The notes: generated by a model not told the origin, from the sequence alone. Shown: positions 26,181-35,701, numbered from the stretch's first letter. The stretch is 64,000 bases of DNA from an uncultured Eubacteriales bacterium (GCA_934695425.1 CAKUVH010000001.1:1-64000); one strand, 5' to 3'. Translations and numbers: made by a program.

Positions 26181-27566
26181 GTGAAAGCGTTGAAAGAAAT
26201 TAGCATATCGGAAATTTTATCAGCTACAGATGGAAAATTAATTTCCGGCAACACGGATGATACTATAAATTGCGTATGCATTGATAGTCGAAAAGTTACC
26301 AAAGGATCACTTTTCGTGCCTTTGGTCGGGGAAAATACAGACGGTCATAATTACATACAAAATGCTTTTGAAAGCGGGGCAAAGGTTTCTTTTTGTCAGC
26401 CCGGAAAATCAAGCGATACATTCGGAGGGGCTATTATAGAAGTAGACTCTACTTTGGATGCTCTTCAAAAATTGGCTAAATATTACAGAAGCAAGTTCAG
26501 CATTCCTTTTATCGGAGTATCCGGCAGCGTAGGAAAGACCACCACCAAAGAAATGATAGCCACTGTTCTGAGTGAAAATTTAAAAGTTTTAAAAACAGAA
26601 GGAAATTACAACGGGCAAATAGGGTTGCCTCTGACCATATTTAATTTGGATGATACCCATGAAGCTGCCGTTTTGGAAATGGGTGTAAGTAAATTCGGAG
26701 AAATGGAAAAGTTGGCGGAAATAGCTGATATTGACATTGCTGTCATAACAAACATCGGGCTTTCGCATATAGAAAATTTCAAAGATATGAAAAATACCTG
26801 TGCAGAAAAATTAAAAATGATAAAAAAAGATAACGGAATTGTGCTGTTAAACGGCGACTCTCCTGCTCTTACCGAAGCTAAGCCGAGCAATCCGTCGCAA
26901 AAAATAATATTCTTTGGAATGAACGGTTCATATCCATATAAATTTGAAGATATAAGCTTTCATAACTCTAATACTGAATTTACGCTCGTTACAGACAACT
27001 TTAAAGATACCGTGACTATCCCTTGCCTGGGTATGCATAACGTATATAATGCTTTAGCGGCCATAGGCGTAGCCAGTGAGCTCGGAATACATTTTGAAGA
27101 CATAAAAAGAGGTCTTATGAAATTTAAAAATGTAGGTATGCGCCAGCAGGTATTTAATCTCAGAGATATAGTCCTTGTGGATGATTCCTATAATGCCAGC
27201 CCGGATTCCGTCAAAAGTTCGGCAAAAATTTTAAGAAATATAAATTCAGAAGGAAAAAATGTTCTCGTGATTGCCGATATGTTGGAGCTTGGAGCTCGTT
27301 CCAAAGAAATTCATTTCGAGACAGGAAGATATATCGCTTTGGAAGGAATTGACGTTCTGATTACCATAGGGGAAAACGCAAAATATTTATCCGAGGGAGC
27401 TTTGTCTGTAAAGTCGGATTTACAATCTTACTACTGCTCAGGAAACGATGAAGCTTTTGAGGTATTAAAAAACATTTTGCAAAAAAATGATAAGGTACTC
27501 ATAAAAGGTTCGCGTGGAATGCACACAGATGAAATCAGCGCCAAAATAAAGGAATATTATTCTTAA
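26181..27566 (+). CDS. murF: UDP-MurNAc-tripeptide:D-Ala-D-Ala ligase MurF
   Basis: Last cytoplasmic ligase of the peptidoglycan precursor pathway. 461 residues. Mur ligase ATP loop SGSVGKTTTKEM (about residue 112), EGNYNGQIGLPLTIFNL typical of MurF, MGVSKFGEM, and DDSYNASPDSVK in the C-terminal domain. GTG at 26181 sits only three bases after GGAG; a TTG at 26190 (KEISISEIL) is an equally good start. Operon partner of murE. Confidence 0.93.
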   Translation: MKALKEISISEILSATDGKLISGNTDDTINCVCIDSRKVTKGSLFVPLVGENTDGHNYIQNAFESGAKVSFCQPGKSSDTFGGAIIEVDSTLDALQKLAKYYRSKFSIPFIGVSGSVGKTTTKEMIATVLSENLKVLKTEGNYNGQIGLPLTIFNLDDTHEAAVLEMGVSKFGEMEKLAEIADIDIAVITNIGLSHIENFKDMKNTCAEKLKMIKKDNGIVLLNGDSPALTEAKPSNPSQKIIFFGMNGSYPYKFEDISFHNSNTEFTLVTDNFKDTVTIPCLGMHNVYNALAAIGVASELGIHFEDIKRGLMKFKNVGMRQQVFNLRDIVLVDDSYNASPDSVKSSAKILRNINSEGKNVLVIADMLELGARSKEIHFETGRYIALEGIDVLITIGENAKYLSEGALSVKSDLQSYYCSGNDEAFEVLKNILQKNDKVLIKGSRGMHTDEISAKIKEYYS

Positions 27567-27580
27567 TATTTTAAAAAATG

Positions 27581-27609
27581 AATGCTCATATTATATGAGC
27601 ATTTGTTTT
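27581..27609 (+). terminator. Terminator of murE-murF
   Basis: Stem AATGCTCATAT/ATATGAGCATT with a minimal loop, then GTTTT. Confidence 0.75.
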
Positions 27610-27731
27610 GCACAAAAAAAGCAAGTAATCTTTTTTATTTTATAAAAGAAGTAGAAGATGGGCGATATTTATTTTAAAAAATCTATTTTTAGTTTAAAAT
27701 TAAGGTAAGAGTTTGTAATTTGAGGGTGAAA

Positions 27732-28310
27732 ATGTTGAAATCTGTAGATTTGGAAAAAGCAGTAAAAGCGTCGAAAGAGCTGTTTGAAAGTTTAAATTTA
27801 AGTGTATTGGAGGAAACTCCTTTACGGTTTGTTAAAATGCTCCGCGATATGACTGCGTATAATAATATATCTAATAACGAAATCGCTGATATGGTAAACA
27901 AAATTTTTCCTTTGAATTCCAAAGCGCATTCGAAAAATGTTGTTATAGTGAAAAATATAGATGCGTTTAGCATGTGTGAGCACCATATTGCTTTGATGTA
28001 TGATATGAAAATTTCAGTTGCTTACATTCCCACAGAATTTGTTTTAGGTCTTTCAAAAATAGTCAGAATGGTCGATATGGTTTGTAAAAGGCTACAATTA
28101 CAAGAAAGAATTTCCTCAGATATAATGGAAATAATGAAAATTCTTACAAAAACCGAAGACGTTGCCGTCATGATAAAAGCAAAACACAGCTGTGTCACCG
28201 CGAGAGGCATAAACAATGTTTCATCCGAAACCATTACGACATCTTTTAGCGGTAAGTTTGAAAGTGACGTAAACGCTCGAATAGAATTTCTGAATTCCAT
28301 TGATAAATAA
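27732..28310 (+). CDS. folE: GTP cyclohydrolase I
   Basis: First enzyme of tetrahydrofolate (and pteridine) synthesis, converting GTP to dihydroneopterin triphosphate. 192 residues. The zinc site is intact: Cys and His in MCEHHIALM (about residue 78) and the later Cys in KHSCVTARGI. Q-rich VCKRLQLQER and TTSFSGKF also fit. The family usually has CEHHxxPF and H-CM-RG, so this copy is somewhat divergent. ATG at 27732 follows GAGGGTGA. No other folate gene is in view; rsmA is 21 bases downstream. Confidence 0.88.
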   Translation: MLKSVDLEKAVKASKELFESLNLSVLEETPLRFVKMLRDMTAYNNISNNEIADMVNKIFPLNSKAHSKNVVIVKNIDAFSMCEHHIALMYDMKISVAYIPTEFVLGLSKIVRMVDMVCKRLQLQERISSDIMEIMKILTKTEDVAVMIKAKHSCVTARGINNVSSETITTSFSGKFESDVNARIEFLNSIDK

Positions 28311-28331
28311 CGTAAATCGGGAAGTGAAAAA

Positions 28332-29186
28332 ATGAAATGTTTATCCGATATAAAAAATATAAGGAATATATTATCTTCTCACGGCTTTAAATTTTCTAAA
28401 TCTCTGGGGCAAAATTTCATAATAAATCCCGACGTTTGCCCTGCCATGGCGGAAGCTTGTTCGGAGTATCCCGATTCGGGTATCATAGAAATAGGCCCCG
28501 GCATAGGAGTGCTTACGGTTGAACTCGCAAAAAAATTTAAAAAAGTTATTTCGGTGGAGATAGATAAAAGGCTCATACCTATTTTGAAAGATACTACCTC
28601 GGAATTTGATAACATTAAAATAATAAATTCAGATATACTGAAATTGAATTTGAAAGAATTAATAAGCTCGGAGTTTGAAAATTTTGATAGAATAAATGTT
28701 TGTGCGAACTTGCCTTACTATATAACTTCCGACATAATAATGTACATTTTAGAAAACGAAGAAATAAATATAGACTCACTTACTTTAATGCTTCAAAAAG
28801 AGGCCGCCGAAAGAATTTGCGCTTCTCCCGGTACTCGAAACGCCGGTGCCATCAGTTTAGCGGTTAGATATTACGGTACGCCTGAGATACTATTTGATGT
28901 TGGCAGAGAAAATTTCATGCCTTCTCCCAATGTGGATTCGGTAGTTATAAGAATAGACATGACAAAATCCATGAAGCGCTTTGTTAAAAATAAGAGCATT
29001 TTTTTTAAATTAGTTAAAGCCGCTTTTTCTCAGAGAAGAAAAAATATTTTAAATTCCCTTTCCTCTCACATGGGATTGCCCAAAGAAAAAATAAGCGAGA
29101 TTTTAAAACTATCGAACATAGATTCTTCATTCCGCGCAGAACAATTGAGCTTTGAAGATTTTGCAAAACTTTCGGATAATTTTTAA
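28332..29186 (+). CDS. rsmA: 16S rRNA (adenine-1518/1519-N6)-dimethyltransferase
   Basis: Dimethylates two adjacent adenines in the 3'-terminal hairpin of 16S rRNA. 284 residues. FSKSLGQNFIINP (about residues 18-30), the SAM-binding EIGPGIGVLT, the catalytic NLPYYIT, and the C-terminal AAFSQRRKNI are all canonical for KsgA/RsmA. ATG start with GGGAAGTG upstream. Followed by a hairpin shared with the convergent murD. Confidence 0.95.
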   Translation: MKCLSDIKNIRNILSSHGFKFSKSLGQNFIINPDVCPAMAEACSEYPDSGIIEIGPGIGVLTVELAKKFKKVISVEIDKRLIPILKDTTSEFDNIKIINSDILKLNLKELISSEFENFDRINVCANLPYYITSDIIMYILENEEINIDSLTLMLQKEAAERICASPGTRNAGAISLAVRYYGTPEILFDVGRENFMPSPNVDSVVIRIDMTKSMKRFVKNKSIFFKLVKAAFSQRRKNILNSLSSHMGLPKEKISEILKLSNIDSSFRAEQLSFEDFAKLSDNF

Positions 29187-29201
29187 GTACAATAAATTTA
29201 A

Positions 29202-29236
29202 TCCACCGCTAGATTTTAGCGGTGGACCTTTTATTT
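29202..29236. terminator. Terminator between rsmA and murD
   Basis: Perfect 9-bp stem TCCACCGCT/AGCGGTGGA with a 7-base loop, followed by CCTTTTATTT on the plus strand. The minus side is only A/T-rich, so it is stronger for rsmA. Confidence 0.75.
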
Positions 29237-30634
29237 ATCCATACTATTTACAATTTTTTTAAAGTCTTTTCCTCTTTCTTCAAAATTTTTATAGCTGTCG
29301 AAACTTGTGCACGCGGGGGAAAGTAAAATTATATCACCCGATTTAGAATTTTTAAACGCAGCTTGAACAGCTTCATTCATATCATGTGCATGAATAATAT
29401 ATAGTTTTTTCGGGTCGTAATTTTTGGATTTTATCACAGCGTTTTCAATTTTTGATGCTGCCGGACCCATCAACACAAGCGCCGAAACTTTGTCGTTTAT
29501 CTTTTCGGCAAGCTCTGTAAACGGCACTTTTTTGTCGTGTCCTCCTGCGATCAAAATTATTCTCTTATCAAAAAGCGAAAGTGCTCCTTTTACGACTCTG
29601 GTGGGGCTGGAAGCGATTGAATCGTTATAAAACGATACTCCGTTTATTGATTTTACAAATTCTATTCTGTGTTCAACACCCGAAAAAGTATTTGCAACAT
29701 TTTTTATGTTTTTCTCCGATACCAAACTTTTCACTGCGCAAATTGCCGCCATATAATTTTCCACGTTGTGCATTCCCGGGATTTTTATATCTGATAAATT
29801 AATTATTTTATGGTCTTTTCCGCATTCTGAAAAAATTATATTTTTATTTTCATCTATCCAAGCTCCGGCCTGCAATTTTTCTTTTGTGCTGAAAAACAAA
29901 ACTTTTCCTCGCACTTTTTCAGCCATACATTTTGTGCCCGGGTTATCATAATTTAGTATAGAAGTCGAAAATGCATTTTGGTGTAAAATTATTTGTTCTT
30001 TTGCGTTTGTGTATTCAGCCATGTCCTTGTGAACGTCAAGATGATTCGGAGAAATATTTGTTATTACCGAAATATCCGGGCTTTTTCGCATAGAAATCAA
30101 TTGAAAGCTTGATAATTCAACTACCGCAAAATCTTCTTTTCTTATATTTTTTATTTCAGGCAAAAGAGGTTTTCCTATGTTTCCTCCTACAAATACAGTT
30201 TTATCGCTGTTTTTCAAAATTTCAGATATAAGAGTTGTCACTGTCGTTTTTCCATCACTGCCTGTTACGCCTATAATTTTGCACGGGCATATATCAAAAA
30301 ATATTTCCATTTCTGAAGTTACTATCGTGCCGCTTTTTCTTGCCTTCACGATATTATCTGATAAAAAATTTACCCCCGGACTTCTTATTATTACATCTAT
30401 GGGTTCATTCCAGACACTCTTGTCAGCTAATCTTAAAGAAACATTTTTGTTAGCGGTTAAATCTTTTAAAATATTTTCATCAATGGATTCTTGAGGCTTT
30501 TCATCATAAACCATCACAGAAATATTTTCTTCCGTAAGCATTTTTATAAATGGTAAATTACTTCTTCCGATGCCGTAAAACATAATTTTTTTGCTTTTTA
30601 GTTTGGTTATGAGGTCGTAATAATTTTCTTGCAT
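29231..30634 (-). CDS. murD: UDP-N-acetylmuramoyl-L-alanine--D-glutamate ligase MurD
   Basis: Adds D-Glu to UDP-MurNAc-L-Ala. 467 residues: N-terminal Rossmann domain with FYGIGRSNLPF, central ATP loop GVTGSDGKTTVTTL (about residue 118), FVGGNIGKPLL, ELSSFQL and the Mur-ligase metal motif NISPNHLDVH, then C-terminal LIAGGHDKK. ATG start with AAGGAG upstream. It lies apart from murE-murF and on the other strand. Confidence 0.95.
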   Translation of the reverse strand: MQENYYDLITKLKSKKIMFYGIGRSNLPFIKMLTEENISVMVYDEKPQESIDENILKDLTANKNVSLRLADKSVWNEPIDVIIRSPGVNFLSDNIVKARKSGTIVTSEMEIFFDICPCKIIGVTGSDGKTTVTTLISEILKNSDKTVFVGGNIGKPLLPEIKNIRKEDFAVVELSSFQLISMRKSPDISVITNISPNHLDVHKDMAEYTNAKEQIILHQNAFSTSILNYDNPGTKCMAEKVRGKVLFFSTKEKLQAGAWIDENKNIIFSECGKDHKIINLSDIKIPGMHNVENYMAAICAVKSLVSEKNIKNVANTFSGVEHRIEFVKSINGVSFYNDSIASSPTRVVKGALSLFDKRIILIAGGHDKKVPFTELAEKINDKVSALVLMGPAASKIENAVIKSKNYDPKKLYIIHAHDMNEAVQAAFKNSKSGDIILLSPACTSFDSYKNFEERGKDFKKIVNSMDK

Positions 30635-30731
30635 ATTTTCTCCTTGAGTTTTAAAAATTCAATATAAGTACAAAAAAATTTTAACTCTTAATAAAGAATA
30701 TGTCTACACTCAAATTGAATTTATGCTTTTT

Positions 30732-31415
30732 CTAAAAATCAATAAAATACGTGTTTACGTATCCAAGCGTACCGTTTTTTTCAGCGACATACCAGTCTTC
30801 CCACTGTGACAGAACCTTTATTTTTTCGCCCTCGGTTAAAGTTTGGACAATTTCTGATTTTGTGTTCGGACGTTTGAATATGTTGGCGTCCTTTATCGCT
30901 CTGCCGTAAATAACTCCCGTGTAAGGAATAAACGGTATTCCAAAATATTCCGTAAACGACATTATTATTGCCGCGGAGAGATTTTCTATATTATTTCTTA
31001 GCCATCTAAAATTTTCTTCATTTGAACAATTTATTTTTATTATTATGTCTTCTTCGAAATCATTTTCTTCAGCCTCTGTGGTTTTAATATTTGTGCTTTC
31101 GGGAATTATGTTTTTTAAATTTATTTCCAAAATATTTTTCAAGCGTTGTGATTGGGGATTCCCGGATTTGTACGAAATTGAAATTATATAATCCGAACTA
31201 TCATTATTTTCGGAATCTATTTGCAAATTTATATTAGAAAAATCCGGCATTTCTTCCGAAATATCCCTTTCAATTTTATTATTTGCCAAATTTATCGCGT
31301 TGGAATTAAGCGCATTTTTAATTTCCGAAGATATCAGGTTTGAATAGTACTCACAATTTGAACTGTCGTTTTTTGATTGGTAATCATTTTTCGTGTTGAT
31401 GTAGATTGTAGGCAT
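30732..31415 (-). CDS. SH3b-domain protein with a degenerate amidase-like N-terminal domain
   Basis: 227 residues with no signal peptide. The C-terminal 65 or so form a bacterial SH3 domain (NIFKRPNTKSEIVQTLTEGE, then WEDWYVA and GYVNTYFIDF), usually a wall- or peptide-binding module. The N-terminal 150 resemble clostridial N-acetylmuramoyl-L-alanine amidases in their opening (MPTIYINT, EYYSNLI). The protein contains no histidine at all, so the zinc ligands of an active amidase are absent. The amidase relationship is inferred from pattern only. ATG start, AAAGGAG upstream; 15 bases downstream of the deacetylase gene. Confidence 0.65.
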   Translation of the reverse strand: MPTIYINTKNDYQSKNDSSNCEYYSNLISSEIKNALNSNAINLANNKIERDISEEMPDFSNINLQIDSENNDSSDYIISISYKSGNPQSQRLKNILEINLKNIIPESTNIKTTEAEENDFEEDIIIKINCSNEENFRWLRNNIENLSAAIIMSFTEYFGIPFIPYTGVIYGRAIKDANIFKRPNTKSEIVQTLTEGEKIKVLSQWEDWYVAEKNGTLGYVNTYFIDF

Positions 31416-31430
31416 AAAATTTCTCCTTTA

Positions 31431-32306
31431 TTATTTTTCAAATTTTGAAAATATTTTTTCTGTAGGTACGCCGGGAGGTCTAATGAATCTTTTTAAACCG
31501 AACAGACATTCCGGATTTCTGGAAATTACATTCACTTTGCTTTCGCACAAAAACGTCGCTTTAAACCCCAACGATTTTAAAATTTCTTCAGAGCAATCAC
31601 TCTTGGCTCCATAAGGGTAAAAAAATGCAGTTGGCGTAAACCCGGTGTTTTTAGAGATTAATTCTTGAGATTTCTTGATGTCTTCAGATAGTTTTTGTTT
31701 GTATTCTTCGTTGGATTCACATCGCTTTTTCGTACATCCTATTCGGGATTTTTTGTTTGAGTGCATGTTATATGTATGATTTTGAATTTCTACTAAACCT
31801 GATTTTGACATTTCGGATATTTTTTCCCAGTTTGCGTGCGAATAAGTAGGGTTTTCGTCGTGAGTGGTGGTATATCTTTCGGCCTCTTTTGCGATGGGAG
31901 AAAAAACAAATTTTGCTTCATATTTTTTGGCCAGCGGAAAGGCGTACAGGTAATTATTAAATGCGCCGTCATCGAAAGTAAGCAATATGGGCTTATCGGG
32001 GAGGTCCTTTTTGTTTTCGGTGTAGTCTATAAGATCTTGCACAAGAATAGTCGTGTATCCGTGGCTTTTTATATATTTTAAATCTTCTTCGAAAGTGTTT
32101 TGAGGTACTATAAACTTATTTGAATTTCCCGGATTTTTTAAAATTAAGTGATACATTAAAATCGGCAATCTTTTTTCGCAGCTGCAACTCTCGGCTTCCT
32201 CGGCGTTTGATGTTATGTTGGATATCACAAGTATAACAGCCAGCGTAGAAATAATTGCTGCGATCCACAGAAAAATTTTTAATTTTGAATTTCTTTTCAT
32301 ATACAC
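31431..32306 (-). CDS. Membrane-anchored polysaccharide deacetylase (NodB/CE4 family)
   Basis: 291 residues: one N-terminal membrane helix (about 10-28), then a secreted CE4 domain. LPILMYHLI, the metal motif LLTFDDGAFNN (about residue 110), the second motif NHTYNMH (NHT in place of SHT), and FFYPYGAKSD are visible. Family members remove acetyl groups from peptidoglycan or other N-acetylated glycans; the substrate here is unknown. GTG start at 32306, or the ATG two codons on, both after AAAGGTGA. Operon with the SH3b protein, which suggests a wall-related task. Confidence 0.85.
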   Translation of the reverse strand: MYMKRNSKLKIFLWIAAIISTLAVILVISNITSNAEEAESCSCEKRLPILMYHLILKNPGNSNKFIVPQNTFEEDLKYIKSHGYTTILVQDLIDYTENKKDLPDKPILLTFDDGAFNNYLYAFPLAKKYEAKFVFSPIAKEAERYTTTHDENPTYSHANWEKISEMSKSGLVEIQNHTYNMHSNKKSRIGCTKKRCESNEEYKQKLSEDIKKSQELISKNTGFTPTAFFYPYGAKSDCSEEILKSLGFKATFLCESKVNVISRNPECLFGLKRFIRPPGVPTEKIFSKFEK

Positions 32307-32429
32307 TTACAATCACCTTTAATAATTACTTTTTTACAGTATATGTTTAAAAAAATCCTTATTATTACATCTAAGTGAATAGAATCTTCCTCGCGAGGTT
32401 GTTTAATTTATGGTATAACAACTAAAAAA

Positions 32430-32458
32430 TTGACTTAAATTTAATTATAATGTACAAT
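32430..32458 (+). promoter_or_regulatory. Promoter of the kinase-like gene
   Basis: TTGACT (32430-32435), a 17-base spacer, TACAAT (32453-32458). It is about 35 bases before the start codon. A 10-bp palindrome, CCTCGCGAGG, lies at 32389-32398, about 30 bases upstream of the -35. Confidence 0.6.
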
Positions 32459-32492
32459 TATAACAATTAAAATGTTGAAAGGAGAAAATTTT

Positions 32493-33893
32493 ATGGGAGG
32501 TATAATCAGTCTTAAGAAATTTTTTTCAAAATTGAAAAATCAAAAATTCGGTTCGAAAATCAATAATCTAAAACAAGATTATTGTGATGTAGACGCTTTA
32601 AAGAAACAAATGGACGAGTGCACCAAAAAGATTGAAGGTGCGATTGAAAATAAGCAAGAAAAGAAATTTATTAATATATTAAAAAAATTCACTTCAGATT
32701 TAAAAAAAGTATCGAATAATACAGATAATTCGCAGGACTCTGAAGTATTGGACTTTTGCAATTTATGCTGGATCTTAAAAGGCGTTATAAAAAATTGGTA
32801 CACTTCTTCGCCTCGCTTTTCCGAAGAAGAAATTTATTTTATTTACACGATATTAACACAAAAAAATAAGCAATCGTTTTATGAAGATATTCAAAAGGTC
32901 AGATTTAGCACAAGCGTTAAACTTGATATAAAAATTTCCGATAAAAGTATAAACAACGATGTCAAAGAATCTCTTGAAAATTTTTTGCTATCTCTTATGA
33001 AAATTTATTCCTACGGCGGAGACGGAATTAAGGAGTTTACAAAAAATGTAGAACCGATTGAAGATTCGGATAAAAATAACACTCTTAAAGGTGGTATAGG
33101 TTTGGTACACAAAATTCAATATAAAGGTAAAGATAATAAAACCAAAAAACTTGCAATGAAAAATCTGCAATCTCAATACTATGTTGATGGTCAAATTTCA
33201 GAGAGCGGTCTAAGTAATATTTCCAAAAGCAAATTGGTTGAAGATACTTTTAAAGAATATAAGAGAGAATACAAAAAATTAAAAAAAGAAAAATCCGGAT
33301 CCGGTGCCGAAGAATATAAAGATAAGTTTAGAAATATTGCTCTTCAAAAGGTAAGAAAAAAAGATGGCGAATTTGTTATGATTTCTAAATGGGCTGAGGG
33401 AGATTTGAGCAAATTTTATTATCTTGATAAGTCTAATGATAAAAATATAAAGGATCCCAACCCCGTGAGAAAGCTCGACAACGAGAAAAAAGTATATCAA
33501 CTTTTCCATGATCTAACAGCGGGTGTTGACCAACTGCACAAAATGGGACTGGTGCACGGCGATATTAAGCCGACTAATATTTTGGGATATAACGCTAAAA
33601 ATGGAGATTTAAAGTATAAAATAACCGATTTTGATACCGTAACGAACGTAGAAAATTATAAGGATAGCAGAGTTCATACTTACAACTATATTCCGAAGTG
33701 CTACAAAGAGATGAGAATACCAAACGGGGAAGAGGCCAAAAAAGTTGATTGTTATGCGATATGTTATACTTTAAGAGAAATATTTGGTAAAATAGAAAAT
33801 TTCGGAGGAGAAGATTCTACATCTCTTCAGAAACGTGCTCTAAACTTAGTTTCGAAGTATGAAAAAGAAAAATCATGTGTATTTAATTCTTAA
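32493..33893 (+). CDS. Atypical Hanks-type protein kinase with a novel N-terminal domain
   Basis: 466 residues, soluble, with no membrane helix or PASTA repeat. Residues 1-190 are helical and unrecognised. Residues about 199-460 look like a eukaryotic-type kinase: Gly-rich KGGIGLVHKI (199-208), possible ATP lysine in LAMKNL (K223), catalytic loop LVHGDIKPTNIL (353-364) with the HxDxKxxN pattern, and TDFD (378-381) where DFG is expected. KKVDCYAICYTLREIFG fits helix F. Phosphotransfer is plausible but unproven, since DFD is unusual. ATG at 32493 follows GAAAGGAG; an ATG at 32472 lies before that Shine-Dalgarno. Single gene; substrate unknown. Confidence 0.75.
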   Translation: MGGIISLKKFFSKLKNQKFGSKINNLKQDYCDVDALKKQMDECTKKIEGAIENKQEKKFINILKKFTSDLKKVSNNTDNSQDSEVLDFCNLCWILKGVIKNWYTSSPRFSEEEIYFIYTILTQKNKQSFYEDIQKVRFSTSVKLDIKISDKSINNDVKESLENFLLSLMKIYSYGGDGIKEFTKNVEPIEDSDKNNTLKGGIGLVHKIQYKGKDNKTKKLAMKNLQSQYYVDGQISESGLSNISKSKLVEDTFKEYKREYKKLKKEKSGSGAEEYKDKFRNIALQKVRKKDGEFVMISKWAEGDLSKFYYLDKSNDKNIKDPNPVRKLDNEKKVYQLFHDLTAGVDQLHKMGLVHGDIKPTNILGYNAKNGDLKYKITDFDTVTNVENYKDSRVHTYNYIPKCYKEMRIPNGEEAKKVDCYAICYTLREIFGKIENFGGEDSTSLQKRALNLVSKYEKEKSCVFNS

Positions 33894-33914
33894 AAAATCT
33901 TTGTTATTAAACAG

Positions 33915-33943
33915 TTGACAAAAAAATATATTTAATGTAAACT
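33915..33943 (+). promoter_or_regulatory. Promoter of ylxM-ffh
   Basis: TTGACA (33915-33920), a 17-base spacer, TAAACT (33938-33943), 54 bases before the ylxM start. Confidence 0.65.
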
Positions 33944-33997
33944 ATAAATGTGCTGTAAAGCGATTCACTTGACAGTGTATGAGAATTAGAGGTGCCT

Positions 33998-34357
33998 ATG
34001 CTAAACAAAGATTTGAATGTTGCTATGTTGCTCGATATTTATGGCAAATTGTTAACACCTTCTCAACGGGAATGTTTGGATTATTACTATAATCAGGATT
34101 TTTCGCTTTCAGAAATAGCAGATAACGTCGGAAAAACACGCCAAGGAGTTTATGATTCTATAAAGCGCGCCGAAGCGATTTTGCGAGATGTTGACGAAAA
34201 ATTGAATTTTTCTCAAAGAATAAAATTTCTCAGGGAGCATGTTTTAAAGCTGAAAGAAATTTTAGAAAATTTAGCAAGTGATAACGATTTGGATGCAGAA
34301 AGAAGTAAATTGAACGAATCTTTGAACATAGTAAATCAAATTTTATCGGATGAATAA
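33998..34357 (+). CDS. ylxM: YlxM family helix-turn-helix protein (UPF0122)
   Basis: 119 residues. Sigma-70 region-4-like helix-turn-helix: LTPSQRECLDYYYNQDFSLS and EIADNVGKTRQGVYDSIKRAE, which is the YlxM signature. It is linked with the signal recognition particle because it always precedes ffh; its exact role is not settled. ATG at 33998 follows AGAGG; the in-frame GTG two codons earlier overlaps the Shine-Dalgarno. ffh follows 12 bases after the stop. Confidence 0.9.
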   Translation: MLNKDLNVAMLLDIYGKLLTPSQRECLDYYYNQDFSLSEIADNVGKTRQGVYDSIKRAEAILRDVDEKLNFSQRIKFLREHVLKLKEILENLASDNDLDAERSKLNESLNIVNQILSDE

Positions 34358-34369
34358 GTGGGTGATTTT

Positions 34370-35701
34370 TTGGCTTTTGAAAGTTTATCGGAAAAAATTT
34401 CAGCAGTATTTAAAAAGCTCAAATCTAAGGGGAAGTTAAGCGAATCTGATGTTAAATCCTCTATGAGAGAGGTAAGAATGGCCCTGTTGGAAGCGGACGT
34501 AAATTATAAAGTTGCTAAAAATTTTACAGATAATATTATCGAAAGAGCTATCGGAGAAAAAGTGATGGAAAGTTTGACTCCTGCTCAGATGGTAATAAAA
34601 ATTGTAAACGAAGAATTGACGTCGCTCATGGGTTCCGACCAAACAAGGCTGAATATTTCTTCAAAATCTCCTACTGTCATAATGCTGTGCGGTTTGCAAG
34701 GTTCCGGAAAAACTACGCACGCTGCTAAACTTGCGCTCATGATGAAAAAGCAGGGAAGAAGACCGTTGTTGGTTGCATGTGACGTTTACAGACCCGCTGC
34801 TATAAAACAGCTTGAAATTTTAGGTTCGCAAATAGGCGTTCATGTTTTTGAAATGGGGACTGAATCTCCGGTCAAAATATCTCAATCGGCTATTTCGTAC
34901 GCCAAAGACCATGGATGCGATATCGTTATTCTTGATACTGCCGGTAGGTTACATATTGATGAAGAGTTGATGAACGAGTTAAAAAATATAAAATCGACTG
35001 TTAATCCGCAGGAGATATTGCTTGTTGTAGATGCAATGACCGGTCAGGACGCAGTTAATGTTGCAAGTTCGTTTGATAATCTTCTTGATATCACCGGAGT
35101 AATATTGACCAAGTTAGACGGAGATACCCGAGGCGGCGCCGCATTATCGGTAAAAGCCATAACCGGAAAGCCTATAAAATTTGTGGGAACCGGCGAAAAA
35201 ATGACCAATTTGGAAGAATTCCATCCGGACAGAATGGCTTCTCGTATTTTGGGAATGGGAGATGTTTTAACTCTAATTGAAGACGCCGAGGCGAACTTTG
35301 ATAAAGCTCAGGCTGAAAGAATGGCTCAAAAATTAGAAAAAAACACATTTGATTTAGAAGATTTAAAAGATCAAATGATGCAAGTTAAAAAAATGGGTCC
35401 TCTAAAGTCAATACTTTCTAAGCTTCCAGGCGTGGAAAAACAGTTAAACGGAGTGGAAATAGACGACAGAATAATTGATAGAATGTGCGCTATAATATTG
35501 TCTATGACTCCCTCGGAAAGAAAGAAACCATCAATCATAAACCCACAGAGAAAGAAAAGAATCGCGGCCGGCAGCGGCTTGAAAGTAGAAGACGTAAATA
35601 AACTTCTTAAACAATTTGAGCAAATGCAAAAGGTAATGAAAAAATTTGGCGGAAAAAATAAAAATAAATTTTCAAAATTTAGATTTCCAAAGTTTTTTTA
35701 A
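34370..35701 (+). CDS. ffh: Signal recognition particle GTPase Ffh
   Basis: Protein part of the SRP, delivering nascent membrane proteins to FtsY. 443 residues: N domain, G domain with P-loop GLQGSGKTTHAAKLA (about residue 104), DTAGRL, TKLDGDTRGG, and a methionine-rich M domain with MTPSERKKPSIINPQRKKRI, which contacts SRP RNA. TTG start (AFESLSEKISAVFKKL matches the family N terminus) 4 bases after GGGTGA; the GTG at 34358 would add four residues. No SRP RNA gene was found in the window. Confidence 0.95.
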   Translation: MAFESLSEKISAVFKKLKSKGKLSESDVKSSMREVRMALLEADVNYKVAKNFTDNIIERAIGEKVMESLTPAQMVIKIVNEELTSLMGSDQTRLNISSKSPTVIMLCGLQGSGKTTHAAKLALMMKKQGRRPLLVACDVYRPAAIKQLEILGSQIGVHVFEMGTESPVKISQSAISYAKDHGCDIVILDTAGRLHIDEELMNELKNIKSTVNPQEILLVVDAMTGQDAVNVASSFDNLLDITGVILTKLDGDTRGGAALSVKAITGKPIKFVGTGEKMTNLEEFHPDRMASRILGMGDVLTLIEDAEANFDKAQAERMAQKLEKNTFDLEDLKDQMMQVKKMGPLKSILSKLPGVEKQLNGVEIDDRIIDRMCAIILSMTPSERKKPSIINPQRKKRIAAGSGLKVEDVNKLLKQFEQMQKVMKKFGGKNKNKFSKFRFPKFF

